Assembly: GCA_029983505.1 (NCBI GenBank)
Contig: JASBZK010000007.1
Span: forward strand, 1-64,000
Length of the DNA stretch: 64,000 bases
Source: Porphyromonas sp.
GTDB lineage: Bacteria; Bacteroidota; Bacteroidia; Bacteroidales; Porphyromonadaceae
Reading direction: 5' to 3'
Both the position numbers and the translations under genes were made by a program. Each line of letters starts with the position of its first letter. The stretch's first letter is position 1. Positions 41,801-50,820 of the stretch are shown one piece after another. The notes below the pieces were generated by a model, which worked only from the letters and a program-made list of their open reading frames with translations, did not search any database and was not told the origin of the DNA.

Positions 41801-42165
41801 ATAGATGGGTACTCCACGGAGATGAAAAGGTAACCAACGTCCCCGTCATCCTTGACTCTCGTCTCAGCTATCAGGAGTCCGCGTACCGTTACGCATACTC
41901 TGCCTATAATTACAGCGATATACGTATGGCCAAAGGCGACTACTTCCGACTCAAGGACGTCACTTTCACTTATTCCGTGCCGAGAACTTTCCTCGAGAAG
42001 ACCGGCTTCCTGACGCAGGCACAACTCCGCTTCGTGGCTTCGAACGTATGGCTCATTTACGCAGACAAGAGGTTGAACGGAGTAGACCCCGAGTTTTCGG
42101 CTTCCGGTGGTGTGGCTCTGCCTACGCCGCATCAGTATACCCTGACCTTAAAGTTGGGCTTCTAA
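38821..42165 (+). CDS. susC: SusC/RagA-family TonB-dependent outer membrane transporter
   Basis: 1114 residues. A signal peptide (MKKIQPLILMLFALIAQTG, cut near LAQ) is followed by a carboxypeptidase-regulatory-like domain (about 26-100, GLIHGSVVDETDLDVIGATVRL), a TonB-box-like EIVVETGY, a plug (about 120-240; VRGASSIYGNSKPLWVVDGV and ALYGARAMNGVVVITTKSG) and a 22-strand barrel ending in LTLKLGF with the terminal Phe. It imports large nutrients, glycans or peptides, together with the SusD lid encoded next. In P. gingivalis the related RagAB takes up oligopeptides. The neighbouring peptidase suggests a peptide substrate here too, but that is inference. The locus sits between two 122-bp direct repeats. 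Confidence 0.95.
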   Translation: MKKIQPLILMLFALIAQTGISLAQSGLIHGSVVDETDLDVIGATVRLKSDQKVGTQTDMNGKFAIKAKTGDVLIISFVGYVTQEVKAKEGMRIKLVPDSETLGEIVVETGYQKIDRRLFTGAATAVKADEALVDGGTDVSRMLQGKVAGVQVQNVSGTFGAAPKIRVRGASSIYGNSKPLWVVDGVVLEDVVDVSADDLATGNANTLLASAVAGLNANDIESFQILKDASATALYGARAMNGVVVITTKSGRSGRTNIGYQGEFTLRERPRYSDYNVLNSAEQMDIFMEMYQKGWLNDSRTGTSSNAGEFFVMSNLINQWNPEKKAFGLPNTLEAKLGFLEQAAKRNTDWFGLLFRPSIQQNHSISVSGGNKTTSFYGSLSFLYDPGWTIADKVQRYTANFNVSHNFTEQLTLKLLTNASYRDQKAPGSQNQGVDPLTGEYSRGFDINPFSYALNTTRTMRAYEDDGVTPFFYQRNYAPFSILNELNENNLYINQLDTKFQAQLDYKPIKQLELSALGSARFVKTSQESRVTEKSNMTMAYRAAQNAVVIQNNGYLYSDPDNVNSYPQVVLPLGGFLYTSDDELRSYYMRATANYNDTYADTHIVNALLGAEVKYADRHNKWSDGYGIQYYKGNSVFTDYKLMKQILERGGNYYGMGNSYDRFVAFFTALSYSYKGLATLNLTGRYDGSNLLGKALSARWLPTWNVSGSWNIRETLFPENKTFSHLLLRGTYGLTASMGPARNSLPIFYNGRTYRGIAENDETYAYISDLENKELTWEKQYETNVGLDVGFLNNRISFSGDVYWRKGFDLIGRILTSAIGGQMYKLGNYANMDSNGFEFSLNSKNINTKNFEWDMNVTFSYNKNKITNLQTQPRVSDLVNEYGSPREGYPVRSIFSIPFAGLNSHGVPQFYLDPEHTEKTYQGIDFQKNTALEFLKYEGPLDPTITGGMEQSFRYRDFSLALYFTYQAGNVIRLPYDFYSSYSDQYAMPREMLNRWVLHGDEKVTNVPVILDSRLSYQESAYRYAYSAYNYSDIRMAKGDYFRLKDVTFTYSVPRTFLEKTGFLTQAQLRFVASNVWLIYADKRLNGVDPEFSASGGVALPTPHQYTLTLKLGF

Positions 42166-42208
42166 CCCCTTATCACAACCTGTTTGAGGAATAGTTTAGA
42201 TTCAAGAT

Positions 42209-43786
42209 ATGACCAAATTCAAAATACATAACGGACTTCTGGCTGTGACCGCACTCGCCCTTTCGCTCACTCTGTCCGGGTGCAACAAGTACCTCGATAA
42301 GGTGCCGGACGACCGTACACAGCTCGATAATGTGCAGACCATAAAGGAACTCCTCACAAGTGGCTATCCGGTGCGCTCGTATATCAAGATGTATGAGCTC
42401 AGAAGCGATAATGCGACCGACAAAGGCATAAGGGCATGGGATATGGACCGTGAGGGTAGGGAGATGTATACCTTTCAGGCCAAGGTCAGCTCTACTTACC
42501 AAGATACCCCGGACGGCTATTGGGCAAATCTCTATAAGTGTTTCTCTGTGGCGAATCAAGCGCTCAGAAGCCTTGAAGAGCTTGGCGGTCTTTCTACGGA
42601 TGAAAAACGCCTTGCCGATGAGGCCAAAGGGGAAGCACTGATCATCAGAGCTTACAGCGGCTATATGTTGGCTCAGACCTTTGCCCGCCCTTACGACCCT
42701 GAGACCGCGGCAACCTTTTTGGGCATCCCGTATCCTACGGAGCCTGAGGACGTGGTCATAAAGGAGTATTCTCGGGGTACGCTGAAAGAGACGTACGACA
42801 AAATAGTCAAGGACTTTGAAGAAGGTTATGCGCTTATAGGGTCTACCTACTCGCAGCCCAAATACCATTGGACCAAGACCTCAGCCGCCGCATTCGGCTC
42901 GGCTCTCTACAGGACTTTGGGCGACTGGAAGAAAGTCATTGCTTATGCCAATGCCGCTCTCGGCGCGGATCCTACAGTATTCCTGCGTCCTCTTAAGGAT
43001 TACACACCTTTGACTTACGCAGAGAAAGCCAAGCGATATACAGAGCCGACCGAAAATACGAACCTCATCATTGATGTGGCTATGAGTTGGTGGAGAAATG
43101 CGTCGGTGGACTCCCGTTTCGGACTTACTCCCAATCTGCTCCAAGAGACGAGCTATAAGGGACGACTTAATTTCCTTGGTGTCGACGTGGGGATCCCTCA
43201 GTATGGCGGTGATTTCTATGCCAATCTCGCCAAGTGGCACCAGTACTTTCAGGTCAACAACGTACAGGCACAGACCGGATTCGGTTATATCGCCGTGCCG
43301 TTATTTACGGCTGAGCATGTGCTGATGAACCTGAGCGAAGCCTATGCGATGCTCGAACAGTACGACAAAGCCAACAGCACGCTCAGAGACTTTGTCTCCA
43401 AGTTCTTCGTGAACTTCTCCCCCACCGACCAGCGTTATATGGTGACGACAGACAAGATCACGAAGTTCTACTCATCCGACACTCGTGTCTTCAAGCCGTT
43501 TTACCCCTTGAATGAAACCCAAACGGCATACGCAAAGGCATACGCCGATCTCAGAAGAGTACTCTTCATCCAAGAGGGTCTTCGCTGGCTTGACATCCGC
43601 CACTATAACCTCCCTGTGAAGCACGTGCTTCAGAGTGCAAACGACTCCAAGAGCGAAGAAGTCACACTTGAGGCAGGCGACCCGAGATATGCGTTCCAGG
43701 TACCCTCGTCCGTGCTTGGGTACAATATAGAACCTAACCCCGGTTACGAAAAATCCGATCTTTCATTACTTGAAAAAGCGAACTAA
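42209..43786 (+). CDS. susD: SusD/RagB-family outer membrane lipoprotein
   Basis: 525 residues with a lipoprotein signal ending LTLSGC. NKYLDKVPDDRTQLDN begins the mature protein, as in most SusD proteins. AKGEALIIRAYSGYMLAQTFARPYDP and the C-terminal LRRVLFIQEGLRWLDIRHYNLPV are SusD/RagB signatures. It is the surface lid of the SusC channel and binds substrate. It starts 43 bases after susC. Confidence 0.94.
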   Translation: MTKFKIHNGLLAVTALALSLTLSGCNKYLDKVPDDRTQLDNVQTIKELLTSGYPVRSYIKMYELRSDNATDKGIRAWDMDREGREMYTFQAKVSSTYQDTPDGYWANLYKCFSVANQALRSLEELGGLSTDEKRLADEAKGEALIIRAYSGYMLAQTFARPYDPETAATFLGIPYPTEPEDVVIKEYSRGTLKETYDKIVKDFEEGYALIGSTYSQPKYHWTKTSAAAFGSALYRTLGDWKKVIAYANAALGADPTVFLRPLKDYTPLTYAEKAKRYTEPTENTNLIIDVAMSWWRNASVDSRFGLTPNLLQETSYKGRLNFLGVDVGIPQYGGDFYANLAKWHQYFQVNNVQAQTGFGYIAVPLFTAEHVLMNLSEAYAMLEQYDKANSTLRDFVSKFFVNFSPTDQRYMVTTDKITKFYSSDTRVFKPFYPLNETQTAYAKAYADLRRVLFIQEGLRWLDIRHYNLPVKHVLQSANDSKSEEVTLEAGDPRYAFQVPSSVLGYNIEPNPGYEKSDLSLLEKAN

Positions 43787-43797
43787 AGCCCCCTATC

Positions 43798-44961
43798 ATG
43801 AAATACATTATATCATACAGAAGTCTGCTTGCCGCAGCGGTCTCGATTGTCCTTGCGACCGGTTGCTCCAAGCCGGAATCCGAGCTTGATGTGGACTTCA
43901 TCAAGTACAAAGAAGCCCTCAAGACTGAGGCTAATGAGACGGACACCTGGCTGTCCGAAAACATAACGGCTCCCTACAATATCCAAGTCATCTGGAGGTA
44001 TGCGGATGTGGAGACGGACTATGGCTACAATATCATTCCTCCCCTCAGGGAAAATGTGGTGCCTTTTATGAAGGTGCTTGACGAGGTCTTCGTGAAGTCT
44101 TACATTGACATTTACGATAACTCGCGTATGTTCGCCAATTCCGGTGACTTCATCCGAACCTACATTCCCAAGCAGATCCAACTTCTTGGAGAGTGGGCGT
44201 ATGGAGATAACGGCGTGAGGAAATTGGGTCAAGCCGAAGGCGGTCGTAAAATCATCCTCTACGGGATCAACTATTGGCAAGACACCGAGCAATTAGGACG
44301 GTTCCTTCACACGATGTTTCATGAGTTTTCCCACATCCTCCACCAAAATAAGCTCTATCCCGAGACGTTCGAAAAAGTGACACCCGAAGGATATACTGCT
44401 CAGTGGTTTAATCCGCAAGACAACGAACCACTCCGATTCAAACAGTCCCGTGAACAAGGTTTTGTCAGCGACTATGCCCGGATGAATAAGGACGAAGACT
44501 TCGTCGAGACGCTTACTTATTACCTTGTCCTCTCTGATGACGGTTGGAAAGAGATGCTTGCGGGCATAGATGGCAGCGAAAAAGCCAAAGAGGCAGCAGA
44601 AACTGCAAAGAACGAAGGCAAATCCGCGGAAGAACAGAAGCAGATCGCCGATGCTACAGCCGTGGCGACGGTGAACTCGGCTCGCACTGCCATCCAGAAG
44701 AAGCAGGCGATCATCAACGACTATCTCAAGAGCGCTTGGGACATCGACTTCCGGACGCTTCACAATATCGTCCAGAAAAGGATGAATGTCGTCTTCTCGA
44801 ACCTTGACGCATACGCACGCCCGAGAGCGACCTCATCGGGGCTTACCGCTGTGGATAAGTATGTCCTGCAGTACGGTATGACGGGAGCTGTACCCTCTTC
44901 GGTGGTATCCAAATTCACATGCGATGGGGCACACGAGCATCTCAGAGTAGATGCCCACTAA
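43798..44961 (+). CDS. Putative zinc-binding metallopeptidase lipoprotein (SusC/D-associated)
   Basis: 387 residues with a lipoprotein signal ending LATGC. HTMFHEFSHILHQNK contains the zinc-binding HExxH motif as HEFSH, and DEDFVETLTYYLV downstream may supply the third ligand. A Lys/Ala/Glu-rich helical stretch (about 255-315) looks like an insertion. It belongs to the metallopeptidase family repeatedly found next to SusC/SusD in Bacteroidetes. It starts 11 bases after susD, so it is in the same operon. It may cut proteins or peptides at the surface before import. Confidence 0.87.
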   Translation: MKYIISYRSLLAAAVSIVLATGCSKPESELDVDFIKYKEALKTEANETDTWLSENITAPYNIQVIWRYADVETDYGYNIIPPLRENVVPFMKVLDEVFVKSYIDIYDNSRMFANSGDFIRTYIPKQIQLLGEWAYGDNGVRKLGQAEGGRKIILYGINYWQDTEQLGRFLHTMFHEFSHILHQNKLYPETFEKVTPEGYTAQWFNPQDNEPLRFKQSREQGFVSDYARMNKDEDFVETLTYYLVLSDDGWKEMLAGIDGSEKAKEAAETAKNEGKSAEEQKQIADATAVATVNSARTAIQKKQAIINDYLKSAWDIDFRTLHNIVQKRMNVVFSNLDAYARPRATSSGLTAVDKYVLQYGMTGAVPSSVVSKFTCDGAHEHLRVDAH

Positions 44962-45008
44962 GCGCTCATCACTATAATGTTAGACGATAAATGTATCGAA
45001 ACGATATG

Positions 45009-46352
45009 ATGAAAAAATTCTTGCAACCGACTGCATCAGTGCTCATAATATCCCTTTTGGGAAGCCTCTCGTTTTCGAGCTGCTCCAATAGAGAAGATCT
45101 TCTTTTCGAGAAGTCGGCCTCGGATCGAGTGGTTGATCTGATTAACACGACGGACGACGTCCTCACGTCTGCCGAGTACGGATGGGGCGGCACCTACACC
45201 ACTCAAAGAGATAAGGTTTTTGAGGTGCAGTTTAAGTTTGAAAAAGGCAATAAAGTAACCATTTGGACCGACTTTGCCACAAAACCTGAAACCAGTACAT
45301 ACAAGTATACCATGCAGAGAGGTGCAGTGCTCTCTTTTGATACGTATGGGCTGTTTACTAAGTTGGCGGATCCCATCATTCTGACTGATCACACAGGAAG
45401 CAACAGTGACCGGCAGAAAAGATTAGGTCAGACCTACGGCGGAGATATCGAATTTCAAGTCTTATCTGCAAGTAAAGATTCGGTAGTCCTGAGAGGTCTT
45501 AAGGATGGCGATAAGACGTTCAAGCTGGTTCCTCTATCCAAGGTGCCTGACGTCAATCAATTGGCCGGGAAAGTCGAGAGTTTTGCCCAGAGTCTTGGGA
45601 ATAGCAACGGTTATAATTACCGGACCGTCGAAGTAAAAGGTGTGCCGGTTGGTGAGTTTACATTTGATGCGCCAAAAGGCGATCTTGTTTCCGGCACTTA
45701 TGAGAATTCGGTAACCCTAAACGTTACGGATAAGCATGGAACAAAGACCAGTTATGTCATCAGTGAGATTCCCGGCGGCTTTAAGTCCGAGAAGCCTATT
45801 ATTATCGGTGGAAAAGAGTATTCCGAGTTCACGCGTAAAGATGATTTCTCACCTTTTTATGCGGTCAATGATCCGGACGTCGTCCTTAATATCAATGGGA
45901 ATCTTCCGGGGGTATTGAGACCCGAACCCGATGTCAAAGGTTGGCTTTGGGCACCCTCCGATTGGGCTTGGGCTCCGTTCTCAGATATACTCTCCGATGC
46001 AAATGCCTATTTTGGTGCGCAGTTTGCCGAGTTCGGTTTCGGCGAGTTTAATGACGGCGTACGTACCCTTTATTTTTGGAGTCAAAATACGGATCGCATT
46101 GATTTACAGTGTCACCTGGTTCACGTGGAAGGCAACGTCTATCAGTTAATCCCGACCGATTGGCAAAAGCAAAATTTCCCCGAGGCCATCAATGTGGAAG
46201 GCTCCGGTTATCGGGAACTTGCGAAGCTCTTTACGACCACATTTGACCCGGATGTGAAAATATCCATCTTTACTTGGTCCGGAGGTTCCAACAAAGGGCT
46301 GGACGTCGTGAGTGGCGTCGACAGCCGATACGTGATAGAGGGGCTCTTCTAA
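45009..46352 (+). CDS. DUF4302 domain lipoprotein
   Basis: 447 residues from the ATG at 45009. In-frame ATGs at 45006 and 44991 are also possible, but MKKFLQPTASVLIISLLGS gives the cleanest lipoprotein signal, ending SFSSC. The mature start SNREDLLFEKSASDRVVDLI and AEYGWGGTYTTQ resemble the DUF4302 family, which usually occurs next to SusC/SusD and a zinc metallopeptidase as here. Function is unknown; it may be a surface binding accessory. Its codons look richer in A and T than those of the core genes, which suggests transfer. It is the last gene before the right-hand 122-bp repeat. Confidence 0.85.
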   Translation: MKKFLQPTASVLIISLLGSLSFSSCSNREDLLFEKSASDRVVDLINTTDDVLTSAEYGWGGTYTTQRDKVFEVQFKFEKGNKVTIWTDFATKPETSTYKYTMQRGAVLSFDTYGLFTKLADPIILTDHTGSNSDRQKRLGQTYGGDIEFQVLSASKDSVVLRGLKDGDKTFKLVPLSKVPDVNQLAGKVESFAQSLGNSNGYNYRTVEVKGVPVGEFTFDAPKGDLVSGTYENSVTLNVTDKHGTKTSYVISEIPGGFKSEKPIIIGGKEYSEFTRKDDFSPFYAVNDPDVVLNINGNLPGVLRPEPDVKGWLWAPSDWAWAPFSDILSDANAYFGAQFAEFGFGEFNDGVRTLYFWSQNTDRIDLQCHLVHVEGNVYQLIPTDWQKQNFPEAINVEGSGYRELAKLFTTTFDPDVKISIFTWSGGSNKGLDVVSGVDSRYVIEGLF

Positions 46353-46395
46353 AATCCCCTCCTCATCAATCTCTTCTACGAATCCTATTTATTTG

Positions 46396-46517
46396 AGACC
46401 TGCGCATAGAGGTCTCACCACGTGAGATACGGACCGAGAAGTTTGTCCCGGTCCGTATCTCTTTCCTTTTTTGTACAGACCGAGGAAAGTTTCTCGGTCT
46501 GTACCGGATCAGCGCCC
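46396..46517. repeat. 122-bp direct repeat, right copy
   Basis: Identical to 38540-38661 over all 122 bases, with the same three hairpins. It starts 44 bases after the DUF4302 stop. The remaining gap to the DUF5715 gene (46518-46590) has no gene. Confidence 0.9.
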
Positions 46518-46590
46518 AGGTTACACTGCTGACTGCTGGCTGCACAGGGCACGCCCTGAGCCTCCCAACTGCTGACTGCCGACTGCTCAC

Positions 46591-47679
46591 TTACTTGATG
46601 GTGGTGATGTGGAAGCAGGCTTGGTACCGCTCGTGCTTGATGTAGCACCGCCCCGCGTCGTGAAAGTCGTCCAGTACGATGGCAAGGAGGTGCTTGAGCT
46701 CCTCTTCGGAGAGATTTCTCGGGTCATTCGGGTCGACCTTTTGGAACCGCCGCCATGAGATATCGAACGTGGTACCGTAGGCGTGCGTCGAGTTGTCGGA
46801 CGCATTGCCGTTACCCCTCCTAAGCTTTTGGACATCTTCGTCGGTGCGGGTGATGCTCGTGACGATGATCGAGTAGAGCGGGAGGTGGGCGTCGGAGAGT
46901 ACGGACGTGAACTTTGCCCCTATCTCGTTGAGAAGGACTGCTGCCTCGGGCACCAAGAGCGCCTCCGAATGGGTTAACTTGTCGATGGTTAGCGACGGGG
47001 ACTCCGAGACCGGGACGAGCCCGTCCCGCGTCCTCAGCTCTGCCCGTGTCGCAGCCGGACGGATGCCGATGCGCTTGGCGGCTATGAGCTGGAGGTCATT
47101 AAGGTCGGAGAAGTCCCGATTGAAGCTGCCGATATAGGTGTAGGGGCGGTGCGCCTCTATGGCAGACATATCGTAGACGGGTAGCTCGGGTGCCGGTTCC
47201 CTTCCGAAGAGCATCGCACCGCCTGCCACAAGAACGCAGAGCGGCATTAGGTACAGGGTGGCAAAAGAAGCGAGACCGCTTCTCTTCTTTTTCTGTCGGG
47301 GTGCCGCTTTGACTTCGGAGACTTCTTCCTCCGAAGCTTCTTCCGGCTCGGCTTCCGGTGCCGCTTCGGAGTCGTCTTCGGGGATACTCGTGGCGACAGG
47401 CTCTGCTACGACCTCCTCTTCGATCGGCACGGAAGGGGGGACAGTCTCCGGCCCGGTCTCCGCTTTTGGCGCCTCATAAGGCTCTTTTTCGGCTTCGGCT
47501 TCGGTCTGTTTCGGACTGATTACGGTGCGGCGCCTCCTCCTCGAATGGGGAGACGCGCCGGAGAAAGTCTTCTCCCGCGGATTTTCCGGCGTTACGGGGT
47601 TGCCGTAGCGGTCGTACCAGACGGAGCGGTTGCCGGGGGAGAGAGAAGGGTGTGATTGGGATTCGTTCGTTTGGGACAT
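46591..47679 (-). CDS. DUF5715 family protein, peptidase M15-like
   Basis: 362 residues. The N-terminal 125 residues are disordered, rich in Pro, Glu and Ala. One membrane helix follows (about 137-158, LYLMPLCVLVAGGAMLFG), so the C-terminal domain is probably periplasmic. That domain has SITRTDEDVQKLRRGNGNAS, THAYGTTFDI and YQACFHITT. The spacing of His, Asp and the final His resembles zinc sites of D,D-peptidases of the M15/VanY type, so it may trim peptidoglycan peptides. That activity is inferred. It starts 20 bases after the M16 gene stop and is likely in one operon with it. Confidence 0.8.
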   Translation of the reverse strand: MSQTNESQSHPSLSPGNRSVWYDRYGNPVTPENPREKTFSGASPHSRRRRRTVISPKQTEAEAEKEPYEAPKAETGPETVPPSVPIEEEVVAEPVATSIPEDDSEAAPEAEPEEASEEEVSEVKAAPRQKKKRSGLASFATLYLMPLCVLVAGGAMLFGREPAPELPVYDMSAIEAHRPYTYIGSFNRDFSDLNDLQLIAAKRIGIRPAATRAELRTRDGLVPVSESPSLTIDKLTHSEALLVPEAAVLLNEIGAKFTSVLSDAHLPLYSIIVTSITRTDEDVQKLRRGNGNASDNSTHAYGTTFDISWRRFQKVDPNDPRNLSEEELKHLLAIVLDDFHDAGRCYIKHERYQACFHITTIK

Positions 47680-47699
47680 AGAGAAGGTTCAGGAACCTA

Positions 47700-50615
47700 C
47701 TATTGGCGTGCTTCTTCGGGCAACCCTTGGGAGACGACTTTGACTTGAACCAGGACGTTGTGATTGACCAGGTCTCTGAGTGCCTCATTCGTCTCATCGC
47801 GTGTGATGCTCTTGAGGATGGAGAGGTAATCTTTCGTGCGGTCCTCGTTTTTGAGGAAAAAGGTTTGGAGGGCTTCGGTCATAAAACCGTTGTCGCGCAA
47901 ATCCTTGGCGTGTGTCTCCCCCAGATGCTGCACGGCACCGCGGAAATCGTCCTCCTCAATCCCGTTCACCGCGAGACTCTTGATGCGTCCGATGATGTTA
48001 TCGGTCACGGAGTCGATGTGGGACGGATCGGCGTGGAGAGAGAATGTGACATACGAGGAGCCCCCGGGCGACCAGTCCGTCACGCTCGAGCGTACCCCGA
48101 AGTCGCGAGAGAGGACCTCTTCCGTGGCGACCATACGGGAGTAGCGACGAAGGATGACGTCGGAGATGAGCTCGTAGATGATCGCGTTTTTGAGCGTGCG
48201 CTTGGCTGTGCCGACAAACACATTCGCAGAGCCGGCGTACCGGGAGCTGCCTTCTGAAGTGACCCGCATATAGGTACTCCGAGTAGGGAAGCCCTGAGGG
48301 TCGTATCCTTTCTCGTCATCCGCGCCGAAATCCGATGGCAGAGAGGCAAGATATCTTTCCACAAGGGGCTGAATCTCTGCGGGCTCGAAGTCGCCGACGA
48401 TGAAGAAGGTCATCCGGCTTGCGTCCCCATAGTGATTGTGATACACTTGCTCCAAGTCTTTGAGTTTGAACTTGGCGAGGTCTCTTTCGACAAAAGTACC
48501 GTACACTTTTTGATCCGGGTACATAGCCCGGCGGAGACTGTCTTTGAGCACGGCATCCGGAGCCGGTCGGTACTCCGACGAGCGGAGATACCGCAACTCG
48601 ATATTTTTTGTCCTCGAGAAGTCCTCTTCTTTGAATCGGGGACGGGAGAGTCGGAGATAGAGGAGCTTGAAAAGGTCCGGGAGGTCTTTCTTCAGCGCCC
48701 GACCTTGGACGAGGTCTTCGGTGAGGCGCATCGAGCTTTCAAGGCGGATGGTGCTATTGTCCACAAACTTCTTGAGTACGAGAGGCGGATAGATCCCGAG
48801 TCCGAGCTCCTGGAGTAGACCGTTGTTGATCGCTTGGACTGCGATAGGTGTTTTTTGGGCATCGGCCAAAATGAAGCCGCCCTCCGCAACACTTTTGATC
48901 ACTACCTCCCCGAGAGAATTCTTTGTGGGTAGGAGATACACTGTGGCGCCGTTGGAGAGTCGCCAGCGCGTGGCTCCATATTCGAGATCACGGTCTTCCG
49001 AGAGAAGATACCCTTTCGGCTCCGGTACTTTGACGTAGAGCGAATCGGGTATGACGAAGGGCGTATACGGCTCCGTCGCCTTGTCGTAGTCGCGTCTGTA
49101 CATACTCGCCAGACGGGTTCCCGAAGGCGTCAGAATCCCTGTCCCGCCCTCCGGTAGGGTCAGCAGGATGGAGGTGTTCGGCCCGGAGATAATCGATTGG
49201 AGGTTGTCGTTGACGTCTTTGAGGGTGACTTGCTCGGAGATGCGCGAGACGAGTTTTTGCTCCAGCTCTATGCCCGGGATGTAGCCGCTGGAGACAAAGT
49301 AAGCGGCGTATTTGTCGGCAAAATACTTATTGGAGGTCTCTTTGAGCTTAGTGAACCTCAGGTCATACTCCTCGATGATCCGCCTTTTCGCAAAGTCGAA
49401 TTCGGCGTGGGTAAAGCCGTGCTCTACGGCGCGCTTTACTTCCGTAATCAGTGCTTTGAGAGCGTCGTCGTAGTCCGAACCCGTAATCAGCGACGCTTTG
49501 AGGCAGAGTGCATCTTCGTTGGCTGCCAACCCCAGATAGGGACCGTAGCCGATCTCGGCGCTCTCGAAAGGCGGTTCGGGCAGGAAAGCGAGGTCTTTGA
49601 GGCGCTCGTTGAGCATTAGGGTGATGAGACGGATGTAGTAGTCTTTGAGCAAACTGGCGGCCGATGACGCGATGGCGGGCGGAAGCGATTTGCTGATCCA
49701 CGAGATCGTGAGCTCGGATCGGTTAATTACCGGTGAAGAGAGAACTACCCCTTTTGGCGCGTCCAGCTCCGGGATAAAGACCGGCTCCGGGACGGCGGAC
49801 TTATCCCGGCTGCCGGAGTACTTCATCACCCGCTCGATGGCTTCTTCCGTCTTATCCAAATCGATGTCCCCTACGATGATGACGGCTTGGTTGGAGGGAC
49901 GGTACCATTTCTTGTAGAAGGCGGTAGCCATTTCGGGCGTGAAAGCCTCCACGGACGCCTTGGTGCCGAAGGGAGGGCGCCGGGCATAGAGATGCCCTTC
50001 CGGGAGCAGTTCGGCGATGGTCTTCGCTCTGAGTGCCTCCTGCGGGGTCACGAAAGAGGTCCAGCTTCCGAGTATATTGGTTTTCGTTTCGGACACAGAC
50101 TGCGGCGTGAGGAGCATCCCGCCTGCCCAGTCTCTGAGTACCAAGATCAGCGAGTCCGCAAACGACTGTCTCGCGGTGGATGCATCCTCGATGCGGTAGA
50201 TCGTCCGGTCGTAAAAAGTCTCGGAGCCGAGCTTGTCCGCGCCGACGAGACCGTTCTTCTTAAAGAAATCGACCAGTTTGTCTCCGGAGAAGTGCAGTGT
50301 GCCGCCATACGCCATTTTCTCGATAAAATGAGCCATTCCCTCTTCCCCGTCGCGCTCACGGAGAGAGCCTGTCTTGCAGACGAGATAGAAGTTGGCCTTG
50401 CCTTTTTCCGTCGTCTCGTTTCGCCTAAGGATGTAGGTCATACCGTTGTCCAAAACGCCCATCCGCACCGATGGGTCGATGGGGAGAGCGGGGATGTCGT
50501 ACTCACTGTCCTCTGTCTGAGCCGGCAGGGAGATTCCGAAGGAGCAGAACAGTACAAACAGGGAAAATATAATGGCGCCGGGGTGTCGAAACCGGCGGGA
50601 AAAATCATGTCTCAT
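47700..50615 (-). CDS. M16 (insulinase-type) peptidase homologue with a destroyed zinc site
   Basis: 971 residues with a signal peptide (MRHDFSRRFRHPGAIIFSLF, cut near LPAQ), and two M16 halves as in the large Bacteroidetes M16 enzymes. The N-terminal half should carry HxxEH, but the sequence reads HFIEKM: H96, E99 and Lys100 in place of the second zinc His. The Glu-rich ligand segment further on (usually like EEW) reads ILGSWTS (183-185), so the third ligand is missing too. The frame is intact over the full length. It is therefore likely a non-catalytic relative, perhaps a scaffold or partner of an active M16 subunit encoded elsewhere. Confidence 0.88.
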   Translation of the reverse strand: MRHDFSRRFRHPGAIIFSLFVLFCSFGISLPAQTEDSEYDIPALPIDPSVRMGVLDNGMTYILRRNETTEKGKANFYLVCKTGSLRERDGEEGMAHFIEKMAYGGTLHFSGDKLVDFFKKNGLVGADKLGSETFYDRTIYRIEDASTARQSFADSLILVLRDWAGGMLLTPQSVSETKTNILGSWTSFVTPQEALRAKTIAELLPEGHLYARRPPFGTKASVEAFTPEMATAFYKKWYRPSNQAVIIVGDIDLDKTEEAIERVMKYSGSRDKSAVPEPVFIPELDAPKGVVLSSPVINRSELTISWISKSLPPAIASSAASLLKDYYIRLITLMLNERLKDLAFLPEPPFESAEIGYGPYLGLAANEDALCLKASLITGSDYDDALKALITEVKRAVEHGFTHAEFDFAKRRIIEEYDLRFTKLKETSNKYFADKYAAYFVSSGYIPGIELEQKLVSRISEQVTLKDVNDNLQSIISGPNTSILLTLPEGGTGILTPSGTRLASMYRRDYDKATEPYTPFVIPDSLYVKVPEPKGYLLSEDRDLEYGATRWRLSNGATVYLLPTKNSLGEVVIKSVAEGGFILADAQKTPIAVQAINNGLLQELGLGIYPPLVLKKFVDNSTIRLESSMRLTEDLVQGRALKKDLPDLFKLLYLRLSRPRFKEEDFSRTKNIELRYLRSSEYRPAPDAVLKDSLRRAMYPDQKVYGTFVERDLAKFKLKDLEQVYHNHYGDASRMTFFIVGDFEPAEIQPLVERYLASLPSDFGADDEKGYDPQGFPTRSTYMRVTSEGSSRYAGSANVFVGTAKRTLKNAIIYELISDVILRRYSRMVATEEVLSRDFGVRSSVTDWSPGGSSYVTFSLHADPSHIDSVTDNIIGRIKSLAVNGIEEDDFRGAVQHLGETHAKDLRDNGFMTEALQTFFLKNEDRTKDYLSILKSITRDETNEALRDLVNHNVLVQVKVVSQGLPEEARQ

Positions 50616-50696
50616 CTTCTGGTGTCGTGCATTTGGCTGTGCGGAGTGCGCTCACTATTGCCGCACGGGGCAAACCGGAGTCCAAACCGCATACGG

Positions 50697-50704
50697 CAAA
50701 TGTA
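50697..50704 (-). promoter_or_regulatory. -7 element of the M16 gene
   Basis: The minus strand reads TACATTTG. Transcription would start near 50690, giving a leader of about 75 bases. The -33 box is unclear. Nothing else is seen between 50705 and 50820. Confidence 0.45.
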
Positions 50705-50820
50705 CTAAATAATACCCCAAATTTCCCCCTCATTATATCTTTTAACAGGAAACGCTTCTGCGAGGCGTTGCGTAATGCTTCAAATACGTAAAATGAGCAG
50801 AAGGAGAGGGGGTGCGGGGA

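Noticed and set aside
38540..46517. Considered whether the 122-bp repeats are ends of an IS or integrative element
   Set aside because: No transposase, integrase or conjugation gene lies between them, and they are direct, not inverted. A recombination cassette fits better than a self-mobile element.
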